DNA of 18,539 nucleotides. It comes from CAYJXJ01 sp964374095. GTDB taxonomy: Bacteria; Elusimicrobiota; Elusimicrobia; UBA1565; UBA9628. The stretch lies in contig CAYJXJ010000087.1 of NCBI GenBank assembly GCA_964374095.1, positions 1 to 18,539 of the forward strand, given 5' to 3'. Shown one piece after another: positions 7,861 to 14,291 of the stretch (positions are counted from its first letter, which is position 1; each line of letters opens with the position of its first letter). The translations under genes and the position numbers were made by a program. Under the pieces are notes generated by a model, which was not told the origin of the DNA, searched no databases, and saw only the letters and a program-made list of their open reading frames with translations.

Positions 7861-7867
7861 CGCCGCG

Positions 7868-8431
7868 ATGTCCAAAAATCTCGTCGAAGCCTGCGTGCGC
7901 CGCCGTACGGTTTACCACGGTAATTCCGTTGATTTTCGCGCGGACGTAATCCGTCTGCCCAACGGCCGGAGGGCGCGGCGGGAATTCATGGATCATCCCG
8001 GGGCCGTGGGGGTCGTGCCCTTTCTCCCGGATGGTTCGGTCGTCCTGGTGCGCCAGTACCGCTACCCCGTGGGGAAGGTGACCCTGGAGATCCCCGCCGG
8101 CAAACTCGACGGCCGGGAATCCAGGCGTCGGTGCGTGCGCCGGGAACTCCGGGAAGAAACCGGTTACGGCGCCCGTCGGATCACGAAGCTCCTGAATTAT
8201 TGGCCCACCCCGGCGTTCGCCAACGAGGTCCTCTTCCTTTATGTGGCCGAGGGGCTGATCCCAGGACGTCTCTCGCCCGATGCGGATGAGTTCCTGGAGG
8301 TTGTCACGATGCCCTTCGCGCGCGCCCTCGCCCTGGTGCGTTCCGGCGGAATCCGCGATTCCAAGACGGTGATCGCCCTGCTGGCCTGCGCCGTCCAGCG
8401 GGGGAGAACGCCCTCCATTATATCAAAATGA
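7868..8431 (+). CDS. NUDIX hydrolase, ADP-ribose pyrophosphatase type
   Basis: This 187-aa protein has a perfect Nudix box, GX5EX7REUXEEXGU. It begins at the Gly of AGKLDGRE and runs through RRELREETGYG, with the REL and EE residues binding Mg2+. The preceding VVLVRQYRYPVGKVTLEIPAG is the hallmark of the NudF/ADP-ribose and ADP-sugar pyrophosphatase group. The Pro-rich stretch after the box (YWPTPAFANEVLFLYVAEGL) is typical as well. It would hydrolyse ADP-ribose to AMP and ribose 5-phosphate in the cytoplasm. No Shine-Dalgarno site precedes the ATG, in line with a leaderless start. The stop overlaps the next start as ATGA, so the two genes are translationally coupled. Confidence 0.9.
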   Translation: MSKNLVEACVRRRTVYHGNSVDFRADVIRLPNGRRARREFMDHPGAVGVVPFLPDGSVVLVRQYRYPVGKVTLEIPAGKLDGRESRRRCVRRELREETGYGARRITKLLNYWPTPAFANEVLFLYVAEGLIPGRLSPDADEFLEVVTMPFARALALVRSGGIRDSKTVIALLACAVQRGRTPSIISK

Positions 8432-10491
8432 CTCCCGAAGAAATCCGGGCCTGGCAGCCCTTCCTCAAGCGCGTGGCGATGTTCTCGGACCTCACCGCCG
8501 GGGAACTCTCCGGAGTCGCTTCGCGCATGGAGGTGCTTTCCCTGCCCAAGGGGGCCACGCTCTATTCCCAGGGCGACGAGGGGGACGCTCTCTACATCAT
8601 CACCTCGGGACAGGTCCGGCTGGTCAATCCTCAGAAGGGAGAAGACCGCCTCGTCGCCTTGATGGGGCGGGGCGACGCGTTGGGAGAGACGGGTATTCTG
8701 ACCGGAGAGCGGCGCTCCATGACGGTGCGCCTGGACACCACCTGCGAATTCCTAAAGCTCGGGCGCAAGGACTTTGAGGCGGCCCTGCGGGACAGCCCCT
8801 CGATTCTCATGCACCTCTCCCGGATGATATCGCGCCGCCTGGTCGCCTCCACGCAGCCCGCGCGGCGCCGTTCGGAGCTGGGGCCCCAAATCGTGGCTCT
8901 GCACGCGGCGCTGGAACCCGGGGACAGCCTGCTGTTCACGCTCCACCTGGCCGTCGAGCTTTTGGAGCAGACGCGGCGGCGGACCCTCCTTGTCGACATG
9001 GCTCCCGACGCCGGAGCCGTCGCCCGCGCCATGGGATTGAACGCGACCCCCGCCACCGAGGCCCAGATCCGGTCCCTGGAGCCGCATGACCCGGCGGCGA
9101 TCGGCCGCATCACCCAGCAGCACGCCTCGGGCCTCGACATCTTGAATCTTCCGGCCGCGGTCCTCGGGGGCCGACTTTACAGCGGGATTTATCTTTTTCT
9201 GAATTATCTGCGAGAGACGCACGATCTGATCCTGGTTTCCCTGCCCGCGGAGTTGGGCGACATCGAGCGCTCGGTCCTCAGCGAGGTCGATCGGAGCATA
9301 CTCGCCGGGACCCGGTCCCGCTTGGCCCAGTGCCGCCGCCTGGAGCATGATATCGCCGGCGTTCTCGGCGGGGCCAAGCGGCTCCAGGTCTGGCTGGGTC
9401 CGCCGCCGGAAGAGGAGCCGCCCCAGCCGGGAGGGTCCACGCGCGTGAGCCTGGATTGGAGCCCGGCGATCTTGGAAGTCTTCGAGCGGACCGGCTCGCC
9501 CTACGCCGCGCTCCAAGCGCATCCCAAGGCCCTGCGCGGCATATCCAGGCTGGCGCGTTCCGTGGGAGGCGTGCGGGTGGGATTCGCCTTGGGTTCCGGG
9601 GCGGCGTTGGGTTACTCCCTGATCGGCATACTCAAGGTCCTCATGCGCGAGCATATCCCCATCGACATGATCGCAGGTACTTCGATCGGCGGCTTCGTCG
9701 CCGCCTTCGTCGCCATGGGGGTCGAGCCCGAGCAGATCGAGGAGGTGGCGGTCAAAGTCGACCGGGGCTGGCTGCGGGAGAACCTATTCTGGGACCTGAC
9801 GCTGCCGCGGGCCGGCATATTCGCCGGGGAGACTTTCCTGCGCTTCATCCGTTCCTACTTCGGCGACCGGCTGTTCTCGGACCTCGAAATCCCGTGCGCC
9901 TGCATCGCCACCGACATCGAGACCGGCGAGGAGGTCGTTCTGCGGGAGGGGCGCGTGGCCGAATCGGTCCGGGCCTCCTGCGGCCTGCCCATTATCTTTA
10001 CGCCCCTGCGCTGGAACGGGCGTTTCCTGGTCGACGGAGGCCTCGTCAACCCCGTGCCGACCGGCGTCGTCTCGGAGATGGGAGCCGACATCGTGGTGGC
10101 GGTCAATCTGACCCGGCCGGCCGGGGAGCGCAAATCCGGCGTCCGGGACCGGCGCTACAAGGGCGGGGGCCTCTTGGGCGCTTCCGTGGACTTGGCCAGC
10201 CTCAAGGACATGGCGCTGCCCGACGCCCTGCGCGCCCCCAACCTTCTCGAGGTCCTGTTCCAGATGGTCTACACCATGGAATACGAAATCTCTCGCAGCC
10301 GGATGGACCCCGCCCACGTGGTGATCCACCCCGAGCTTTCGGGGTTCTCCTGGACCGAGATGCACCGCGCGCGGGAACTCATCGCCGCCGGGGAGCGCAT
10401 CGCGGAGGCGCACCTGGCCAAGGTCAAGTCCCTGATCCCCTTTTTCGCGGACTACTGCACGGTCCCGATCCGGCTGGCCAAGCCCTTTTAG
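8428..10491 (+). CDS. CNB-(ParA/MinD-like)-patatin phospholipase, NTE-like
   Basis: This 687-aa protein has three parts. Residues ~10-135 form a cyclic-nucleotide-binding domain, whose phosphate cassette (DALGETGILTGERRSMTV) keeps Glu87 and an Arg at 95/96. Residues ~150-325 look like a ParA/MinD fold: RRRTLLVDMAPDAGAVARAMGL, GLDILNLPAAV and HDLILVSLPAELGDIE. The P-loop position reads EPGDSLLFT, with no GKT. Residues ~383-565 are a patatin lipase with nucleophile Ser419 (AGTSIGG) and Asp536 (LVDGGLV). The oxyanion loop reads GSGAALG, lacking the usual Arg. NTE-family enzymes deacylate phospholipids, usually at membranes. The helical tail ends in a 21-residue sequence that recurs at 15338-15403. 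The gene is coupled to the NUDIX gene by ATGA. Confidence 0.9.
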   Translation: MTPEEIRAWQPFLKRVAMFSDLTAGELSGVASRMEVLSLPKGATLYSQGDEGDALYIITSGQVRLVNPQKGEDRLVALMGRGDALGETGILTGERRSMTVRLDTTCEFLKLGRKDFEAALRDSPSILMHLSRMISRRLVASTQPARRRSELGPQIVALHAALEPGDSLLFTLHLAVELLEQTRRRTLLVDMAPDAGAVARAMGLNATPATEAQIRSLEPHDPAAIGRITQQHASGLDILNLPAAVLGGRLYSGIYLFLNYLRETHDLILVSLPAELGDIERSVLSEVDRSILAGTRSRLAQCRRLEHDIAGVLGGAKRLQVWLGPPPEEEPPQPGGSTRVSLDWSPAILEVFERTGSPYAALQAHPKALRGISRLARSVGGVRVGFALGSGAALGYSLIGILKVLMREHIPIDMIAGTSIGGFVAAFVAMGVEPEQIEEVAVKVDRGWLRENLFWDLTLPRAGIFAGETFLRFIRSYFGDRLFSDLEIPCACIATDIETGEEVVLREGRVAESVRASCGLPIIFTPLRWNGRFLVDGGLVNPVPTGVVSEMGADIVVAVNLTRPAGERKSGVRDRRYKGGGLLGASVDLASLKDMALPDALRAPNLLEVLFQMVYTMEYEISRSRMDPAHVVIHPELSGFSWTEMHRARELIAAGERIAEAHLAKVKSLIPFFADYCTVPIRLAKPF
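10426..10491 (+). repeat. RLAKPF C-terminal coding repeat, copy 1
   Basis: These are the last 21 codons plus stop of the patatin gene. They align without gaps with 15338-15403: by my count 53 of 66 bases and 17 of 21 residues are identical, and several differences are synonymous. The final 22 bases (10471-10492) recur exactly at 13523-13544. Confidence 0.8.
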
Positions 10492-10512
10492 GGGTCAACA
10501 TTCAACACATTT

Positions 10513-10821
10513 TTACGCCCGCCGCCGTTTCCAGAGCGCCCACAAGTCGCGTGAACCATGGATGAAGGCCAGAATGTGGACGGAATCTCTTCCGGCGCGG
10601 TAGATGAGGCGATGATTGCAGACGAAGAGTTCCCGGGTGGCCGGGTCGTCCGATTCAGGAACGATTCGCCCTCTCTTGGCCAGCGTGGTCAACGATCGGG
10701 ACGCGGAGATCGCTTCCCGGACCAGGACCGCGGCATATCGAGGGGAATCTCTCGCGATGTAGTTTGCCGCCGATTCAACGTCTTTCAGCGCGGCCGCGGT
10801 CCAGACGACCCTCAGAGCCAC
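10513..10821 (-). CDS. RelE/ParE-family toxin
   Basis: This 102-aa basic protein has the ParE signature order. VVWTAAALKDVESAANYIARDSP forms the N-terminal strand and helices, RSLTTLAKRGRIVPE the middle block, and ELFVCNHRLIYRAGRDSVHILAFIHGSRD the central strands ending in a H-G-x-R-D motif. ParE-type toxins poison DNA gyrase, whereas RelE types cleave mRNA. The arrangement (xxYRL-IYR, FIHGxRD) is ParE-like. Its start overlaps the antitoxin stop by 10 nt, so the pair is co-translated, antitoxin first. It converges on the patatin gene, with 21 nt between stops. Confidence 0.85.
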   Translation of the reverse strand: MALRVVWTAAALKDVESAANYIARDSPRYAAVLVREAISASRSLTTLAKRGRIVPESDDPATRELFVCNHRLIYRAGRDSVHILAFIHGSRDLWALWKRRRA

Positions 10822-10994
10822 TTAGCGAGTCGTCGTTCGACTTCCTGCTGTGTGAGAACGCGTCCTTCTTGAACATCCTTCAAACCGCGCCCGATCTTCT
10901 CCCGGACATAGATGTGGTACTGGATGTCTTCGAGGGTCGAATCGTTCGGAATCCGCTGGAGAAGCTCCCGGACTTCTTGTTTCGCTGTTCTCAT
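10812..10994 (-). CDS. Antitoxin partner of the ParE-like toxin
   Basis: This 60-aa acidic/charged protein sits directly upstream of the toxin in the same direction. It contains LLQRIPNDSTLEDIQYHIYVREKIGRGLKDVQEGRVLTQQEVERRL. This matches the small antitoxins commonly paired with RelE/ParE toxins, in which a 'LPDDaTxEDIxYhlYVrekierGlxdxxeGrxxsheEvexrl' pattern is typical. The ATG at 10994 is chosen because the family starts a few residues before the LLQRIP segment and because a promoter lies just upstream. The larger open frame continues far upstream only because no stop interrupts it. Confidence 0.85.
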   Translation of the reverse strand: MRTAKQEVRELLQRIPNDSTLEDIQYHIYVREKIGRGLKDVQEGRVLTQQEVERRLAKWL

Positions 10995-11007
10995 GCCGGT
11001 CAACCAA

Positions 11008-11036
11008 AGTGTAACAGCTTTCCGAGGATTTGTCGA
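11008..11036 (-). promoter_or_regulatory. Promoter of the ParE-like TA operon
   Basis: On the minus strand TCGACA (11031-11036) and TACACT (11008-11013) are separated by 17 bp, and a TG two bases before the -10 makes it an extended -10. The predicted start lies only a few bases before the ATG at 10994, so the leader is very short. Confidence 0.5.
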
Positions 11037-11054
11037 GATTTCGATTCCATGCGA

Positions 11055-11083
11055 TTGACTAAACCTGAAGCGGGGGCTATACT
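11055..11083 (+). promoter_or_regulatory. Promoter of the caspase/SUMF1 gene
   Basis: TTGACT (11055-11060) and TATACT (11078-11083) are separated by exactly 17 bp, giving a near-consensus sigma70 site. It points toward the secreted protein gene at 11124. Transcription would begin near 11090, at or next to the ATG of the short upstream ORF at 11092. It lies back to back with the minus-strand TA promoter. Confidence 0.65.
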
Positions 11084-11091
11084 TTTGGAGG

Positions 11092-11127
11092 ATGGGCCCA
11101 ATGCGGGATGCGCGGGGGCGCGAATGA
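11092..11127 (+). CDS. Short upstream ORF (11 codons) coupled to the caspase/SUMF1 gene
   Basis: From ATG 11092 the frame reads MGPMRDARGRE and stops with TGA at 11125-11127. That TGA overlaps the ATG of the large gene at 11124 as ATGA. A second in-frame ATG at 11101 is 9 nt after GGAGG (11087-11091), an ideal Shine-Dalgarno spacing if the transcript starts early enough to include it. Otherwise the ATG at 11092 sits 8 nt after the -10 and would be a leaderless start. Either way a ribosome terminating here could reinitiate on the main gene. No peptide function is implied, and chance is possible. Confidence 0.4.
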   Translation: MGPMRDARGRE

Positions 11128-13397
11128 GTTTTCGATCCATGGGCGGAGCGTTGGCCTTGATTGCGGCCCTGGCGGCGGCGCCGGCGCGGGCTTCGGACCT
11201 CTGGCCCGATCTGTCCCGGCCCGCGGCCGCGGTCGGCGGCGGGGAGGAGGACGCGGGCGTCGTGGTGGGCATCGAGGGCTACGGCTTCGTGCCGCCGGTC
11301 CCGGGCGCCGAGCTCAACGCCAAGGCCTGGTATGACTACCTCACGCGCACGCGGGGGGTAGCGCCCGGCAACGTCAAGCTCCTGCTCGGCGTGGACGCCG
11401 AGCGTGACGACATGCTCGACGCGGCGCAGGCCGCCGCCTCCAAGGCCGGCCCGCGGGGGACCTTGTGGTTCGTGTTCGTGGGCCACGGGGCGCCGAGCGC
11501 CGACGGCAAGGATGGGCTTCTTGTAGGCGTGGACGCGCAGCAGAAGGCGAAAAGCCTTCAGAAGCGAAGCCTCAAGCGCCAGGAGCTCCTTGCGGCCCTG
11601 GCCAAGAGCCGGGCCGGCTCCATCTCGGTGATCTTAGACGCCTGCTTTTCCGGCCGGGGGCAGGACGGCGACAGCATCGTGCCGGGCCTTCAGCCATTGG
11701 TGAGCGTGGCGGCCGCGGGCGCTTCGGACCCGCGCATGGTGGTCCTGACCGCGGCCCAGGGGGACCAGTTCGCGGGCGCCCTCCCCGGGACCAACCGGCC
11801 GGCGTTCAGCTATCTGGCGTTGGGGGCCTTGCGCGGCTGGGCTGCCGGCAAGGAAGGCCGCGTGACGGCGGGGGATGTATGGCGCTACGCGACGCAGGCG
11901 CTCGATGCCACCTTGCGCGGCCGCAACCAAACGCCGGATCTCATGGGAAAAGAGGGGGCGGTGGTGGGGGTGTCGGCCGGCGAGAAGGGCCCGGATCTGG
12001 CGGCCCTGGCCAAGGCCACGGCGGGCGGCGCCATAGCGTTTAACGTCAGCGCCCTGCCGGAGGTGCCCAGAGCCAATCAGCCGTCCCTGGGCGCGGTCGG
12101 GCGCCTGCCGCGGCCGCGTTTGCCCGGGGCCATGGGGCAGGCCGAGGGAATCGATTTCAGCGCGGTGGACGTGGACGCGCTGGGCAAGTACGATGCGGTC
12201 GTGACCTTCGAGAAGGGACAGGCGCCGCCGGAGTCCAAAGCGGCCAAGTGGCGCGCGCTCGGAGCCGAGGTGAAGACCTACGCGGACCTCGCCGCCAAGC
12301 GCGCGGGAGAGTGGGACGACTACGCGGCTCAAGCCGCCTTCAACTCCGTTCTCGAAAACGACAAGGGCGAATCTTCGCCCGAGGACAAGGCGGCGCGGTG
12401 GGGGGATCTCGCCTGGAAATATCCGAAATACCGGGAGACCGCGCGGTCTCGCGTTTCGGAATGGGAGCGTTACGCCAAGGAACTGGCGGCCGCGGCGGCG
12501 GCCAAGGACAAGCGCGACGAGTTGATGGGCAAAGACTGGTCCAAGCTCGAAAAACTGCTGTCTTACTCCGTGGTCAGCGAGGCCGACAAGCAGAAGTTCG
12601 CGCTGACTTTCGTGTCGGCCTACGGCAAGACTTCCGAGGACAACCCCTATGTGGCGGAGTTGGCGGCGTATCTTCCGGCGGGGACGGTCAAGGTGACGCC
12701 GGGGGTGAAGGCCGCGGCGAGCGGCCGGGCCGGCATTCAGTGGGTGAGGATTCCCGGCGGGACGTTCTCGATGGGCGCGGATGACTTGTCGGATGCCTGG
12801 CCCAGACATTCCGTGACGCTCAAGTCCTTTCAAATGGCCAAGACCGAGGTGACCAACAAGCAGTACAAGGCCTGCGTTGAGGCCGGGGCCTGTACGCCGC
12901 CAGGCTCGTATGAGGGAGCCCCGGAGCAGCCCGTGGTCAACGTGGACTGGAACCAGGCCAAGGCCTTTTCTGAGTGGGTTGGCGGCAGGCTTCCCAGCGA
13001 GGCGGAGTGGGAGTACGCGGCGCGCAGCGCCGGCAAGGACTGGAAATATCCTTGGGGCAATGAAGACGCGACCTGCGAGCGCGCGGTGATTGCTGATGGC
13101 GGACATGGCTGCGGGAAAAACTCGACTTGGCCCGTGTGCTCAAAAGCCAAAGGCAACACCGCGCAGGGCTTATGCGACATGGCGGGCAATGTTTGGGAGT
13201 GGACGCAGGACTGGTATCACCGTTTGTATGAAGGAGCGCCCACTGACGGCAGCGCGTGGGAAAGACCTGCGGGCTCGTACCGCGTCGTTCGTGGCTGCTC
13301 CTGGTACGACGACGCCGGGCGCGCCCGGTCCGCGGTTCGCTCCCGCCGCGCCCCGGACAACCGCGGCGACGTCCACGGCTTCCGGCCCTCCCGGTGA
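11124..13397 (+). CDS. Secreted caspase-like (C14) peptidase fused to SUMF1/FGE-type domain
   Basis: This 757-aa protein starts MSFRSMGGALALIAALAAAP and has a cleavage site near ARA|SD, so it is exported. Residues ~45-250 are a caspase-like domain with His121 (FVFVGHGAPSADGKDGLLVG) and Cys174 (VILDACFSGRG) as catalytic dyad. Residues 358-405 and 406-455 form a tandem helical repeat (KGxxxPExKAAxWxxL...EWxxYA). From 537 a SUMF1/FGE-sulfatase domain follows: WVRIPGGTFSMGADD, TEVTNKQYKAC, GGRLPSEAEWEYAARSAG, YPWGNEDATC and MAGNVWEWTQDWYH. The last 35 residues (RGCSW...PDNR..GFRPSR) resemble the variable tail of DGR target proteins. Formylglycine-synthase activity is not implied. The start at 11124 was preferred over the upstream frame extension because it gives a clean signal peptide. 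Confidence 0.9.
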   Translation: MSFRSMGGALALIAALAAAPARASDLWPDLSRPAAAVGGGEEDAGVVVGIEGYGFVPPVPGAELNAKAWYDYLTRTRGVAPGNVKLLLGVDAERDDMLDAAQAAASKAGPRGTLWFVFVGHGAPSADGKDGLLVGVDAQQKAKSLQKRSLKRQELLAALAKSRAGSISVILDACFSGRGQDGDSIVPGLQPLVSVAAAGASDPRMVVLTAAQGDQFAGALPGTNRPAFSYLALGALRGWAAGKEGRVTAGDVWRYATQALDATLRGRNQTPDLMGKEGAVVGVSAGEKGPDLAALAKATAGGAIAFNVSALPEVPRANQPSLGAVGRLPRPRLPGAMGQAEGIDFSAVDVDALGKYDAVVTFEKGQAPPESKAAKWRALGAEVKTYADLAAKRAGEWDDYAAQAAFNSVLENDKGESSPEDKAARWGDLAWKYPKYRETARSRVSEWERYAKELAAAAAAKDKRDELMGKDWSKLEKLLSYSVVSEADKQKFALTFVSAYGKTSEDNPYVAELAAYLPAGTVKVTPGVKAAASGRAGIQWVRIPGGTFSMGADDLSDAWPRHSVTLKSFQMAKTEVTNKQYKACVEAGACTPPGSYEGAPEQPVVNVDWNQAKAFSEWVGGRLPSEAEWEYAARSAGKDWKYPWGNEDATCERAVIADGGHGCGKNSTWPVCSKAKGNTAQGLCDMAGNVWEWTQDWYHRLYEGAPTDGSAWERPAGSYRVVRGCSWYDDAGRARSAVRSRRAPDNRGDVHGFRPSR
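12195..12488 (+). repeat. Tandem ~48-residue helical repeat within the caspase/SUMF1 protein
   Basis: Two adjacent protein units (residues 358-405 and 406-455) align on a KG-x3-PE-x-KAA-[KR]-W-x2-L core, followed by an EW-[DE]-x-YA end. They are diverged in DNA, so the duplication is old. They probably form an alpha-hairpin stalk between the protease and the SUMF1 domain. Confidence 0.65.
13290..13397 (+). other. Candidate DGR variable region (VR)
   Basis: The gene's last 36 codons encode RGCSW followed by Y-D-D, ARSAxR, S-R-R-A, PDNR, G-D-V-H and GFRPSR. This is the invariant/variable spacing of FGE-fold DGR targets, where invariant RGGSW, RSA.R, PDNR and GFR blocks flank positions encoded by AAY in the template. 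In the 24 codons from 13305 to 13376, 19 end in C, including every one of the Y-D-D, S-R-R-A and G-D-V-H positions, as expected if they came from AAC. High genomic GC also favours C-ending codons, so this is suggestive only. No template copy lies in the window. Confidence 0.45.
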
Positions 13398-13545
13398 TGG
13401 TCGACCGCCGTTTTACCCTTTTCCTTTCAACCTTCTCACCCTTTGAATCGTTTTTGCGCAGCGAGAGAGCCGAGCGCGCGCGCAGCCGCGCCGGGCAAGA
13501 CGCTAGGGGGCCGCCTAGGACCCGGCTGGCCAAGCCCTTTTAGGT
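13398..13545 (+). other. Non-coding tail after the candidate VR, with RLAKPF repeat copy 2
   Basis: Right after the stop come a long pyrimidine-rich tract (13411-13444), a T-run at 13450-13455, and a very GC-rich segment with a short inverted repeat (CTAGG...CCTAG). The last 22 bases (13523-13544) match exactly the end of the patatin gene. A plus-strand frame runs through and ends in RTRLAKPF-stop. I recall similar TTTTACCCTTTT-type tracts after VRs in FGE-type DGR targets, which would make this the homing-initiation side, but I cannot verify that here. Confidence 0.4.
13523..13544 (+). repeat. RLAKPF repeat, copy 2 (22 bp exact)
   Basis: This is identical over 22 bases to 10471-10492 and shares the stop-codon position. 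Upstream similarity fades after a few more bases, unlike copies 1 and 3, which share 66 bp. Confidence 0.75.
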
Positions 13546-13561
13546 ACAGCCCCGGGCGATT

Positions 13562-13876
13562 CTACCGGGAGGTCGGGGGAGGCTCGGGGATTCGCGGGAG
13601 AACCCCCTGTCCTCTGAGAATTTCCTGGTACTGGGCCAATGATAGGCTGCATTCACAGAAATCTCTGACCTGCCGACTTGATTGAAGACGCAGCTGCCTT
13701 TTCATTTGGCCGACAAGATTGTCCCCGATAACGAAATCAGCGCCATGGGAAACCTTCGTCCAACAGCCCGTGTAGCGACCGTTGAGGTAATACCGAAACA
13801 TCAGGTCCTTGCTGCGGCCCTCACGGAACCCTTTGTTTCGCAACCCCCGTTCGACAACGCTCTTTCGGAGCGGCAC
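13562..13876 (-). CDS. HicA-like small basic protein
   Basis: From a GTG at 13876 the 104-aa product reads MPLRKSVVERGLRNKGF at its start, then FRYYLNGRYTGCWTKVSHG, GDNLVGQMKRQLRL, and finally FCECSLSLAQYQEILRGQG. This pattern (LxxKGF, strand pair, TKVSHG, a QL.L helix, C.Ls...Y..IL) recurs in small proteins resembling HicA dsRNA-binding-fold toxins. I assign HicA-like with moderate confidence. An ATG start at 13945 would overlap the upstream gene and adds residues unlike the family. The GTG is 10 nt after the HicB-like stop and has no clear Shine-Dalgarno site. The C terminus (RIPEPPPTSR) looks like read-through into non-family sequence. Confidence 0.6.
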   Translation of the reverse strand: MPLRKSVVERGLRNKGFREGRSKDLMFRYYLNGRYTGCWTKVSHGADFVIGDNLVGQMKRQLRLQSSRQVRDFCECSLSLAQYQEILRGQGVLPRIPEPPPTSR

Positions 13877-13886
13877 AATAGAGCCG

Positions 13887-14291
13887 TTAGAGTGGAAACG
13901 CCAATAGGAAAGTTTCCCGCAACCGGGCGCCCAGGCCGACGACATCGTCTGGACCTAGAGAACGATACTCCGCCACGAAGTAGGATGCCGTCGCCCGAAA
14001 GTCGGCGATTGCGTCCTCCGGAGAAAATCCGGAACCATAAAGCGCGAGGGCGTCGTTCTCAGCTAGGAAGCAGTCGCCTTCTCGGCGCAACTTGATTCCG
14101 ACCGGAATGGCCGGCCTGACGACTTGCCCGCCAACCTCGAGATCCCACAAGGGAATGACAATTTCCACGGCACGAGCAAAGGACGCCGAGTCATCGCGTG
14201 GGGCGCTGACGGATTGCGGAGGCATGTCGGCTTGTCGGTACTGATCCGGAATGCGGGGGCGAAGTTCTTGAAGCTGGGCTATGGGGCTCAC
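13887..14291 (-). CDS. HicB-like protein
   Basis: This 134-aa protein has, after a variable N-terminal ~65 residues, a HicB-type partial RNase H-like strand set. IPVGIKLRREGDCFLAENDALALYGSGFSPEDAIADFRATASYFVAEYRSL matches the usual 'F.A.~~~L.~~G~G~T~eEAl~~l~~~i~~~~~~~' layout. The start is GTG, sharing GTGA with the stop of the TIGR04255 gene. The N-terminal part may be specific to this module. It would act as antitoxin/repressor for the HicA-like product, and in this order antitoxin precedes toxin. No separate promoter is evident, so it depends on the upstream gene's promoter. Confidence 0.65.
   Translation of the reverse strand: MSPIAQLQELRPRIPDQYRQADMPPQSVSAPRDDSASFARAVEIVIPLWDLEVGGQVVRPAIPVGIKLRREGDCFLAENDALALYGSGFSPEDAIADFRATASYFVAEYRSLGPDDVVGLGARLRETFLLAFPL

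Noticed and set aside
11634..13106. A 490-codon minus-strand frame opposite the caspase/SUMF1 gene
   Set aside because: Antisense shadow with no domain; the plus-strand frame has clear caspase and SUMF1 motifs.
13256..13543. A 95-codon plus-strand gene ending in RLAKPF
   Set aside because: It starts inside the SUMF1 domain in another frame and is mostly low-complexity; only the terminal repeat is meaningful.
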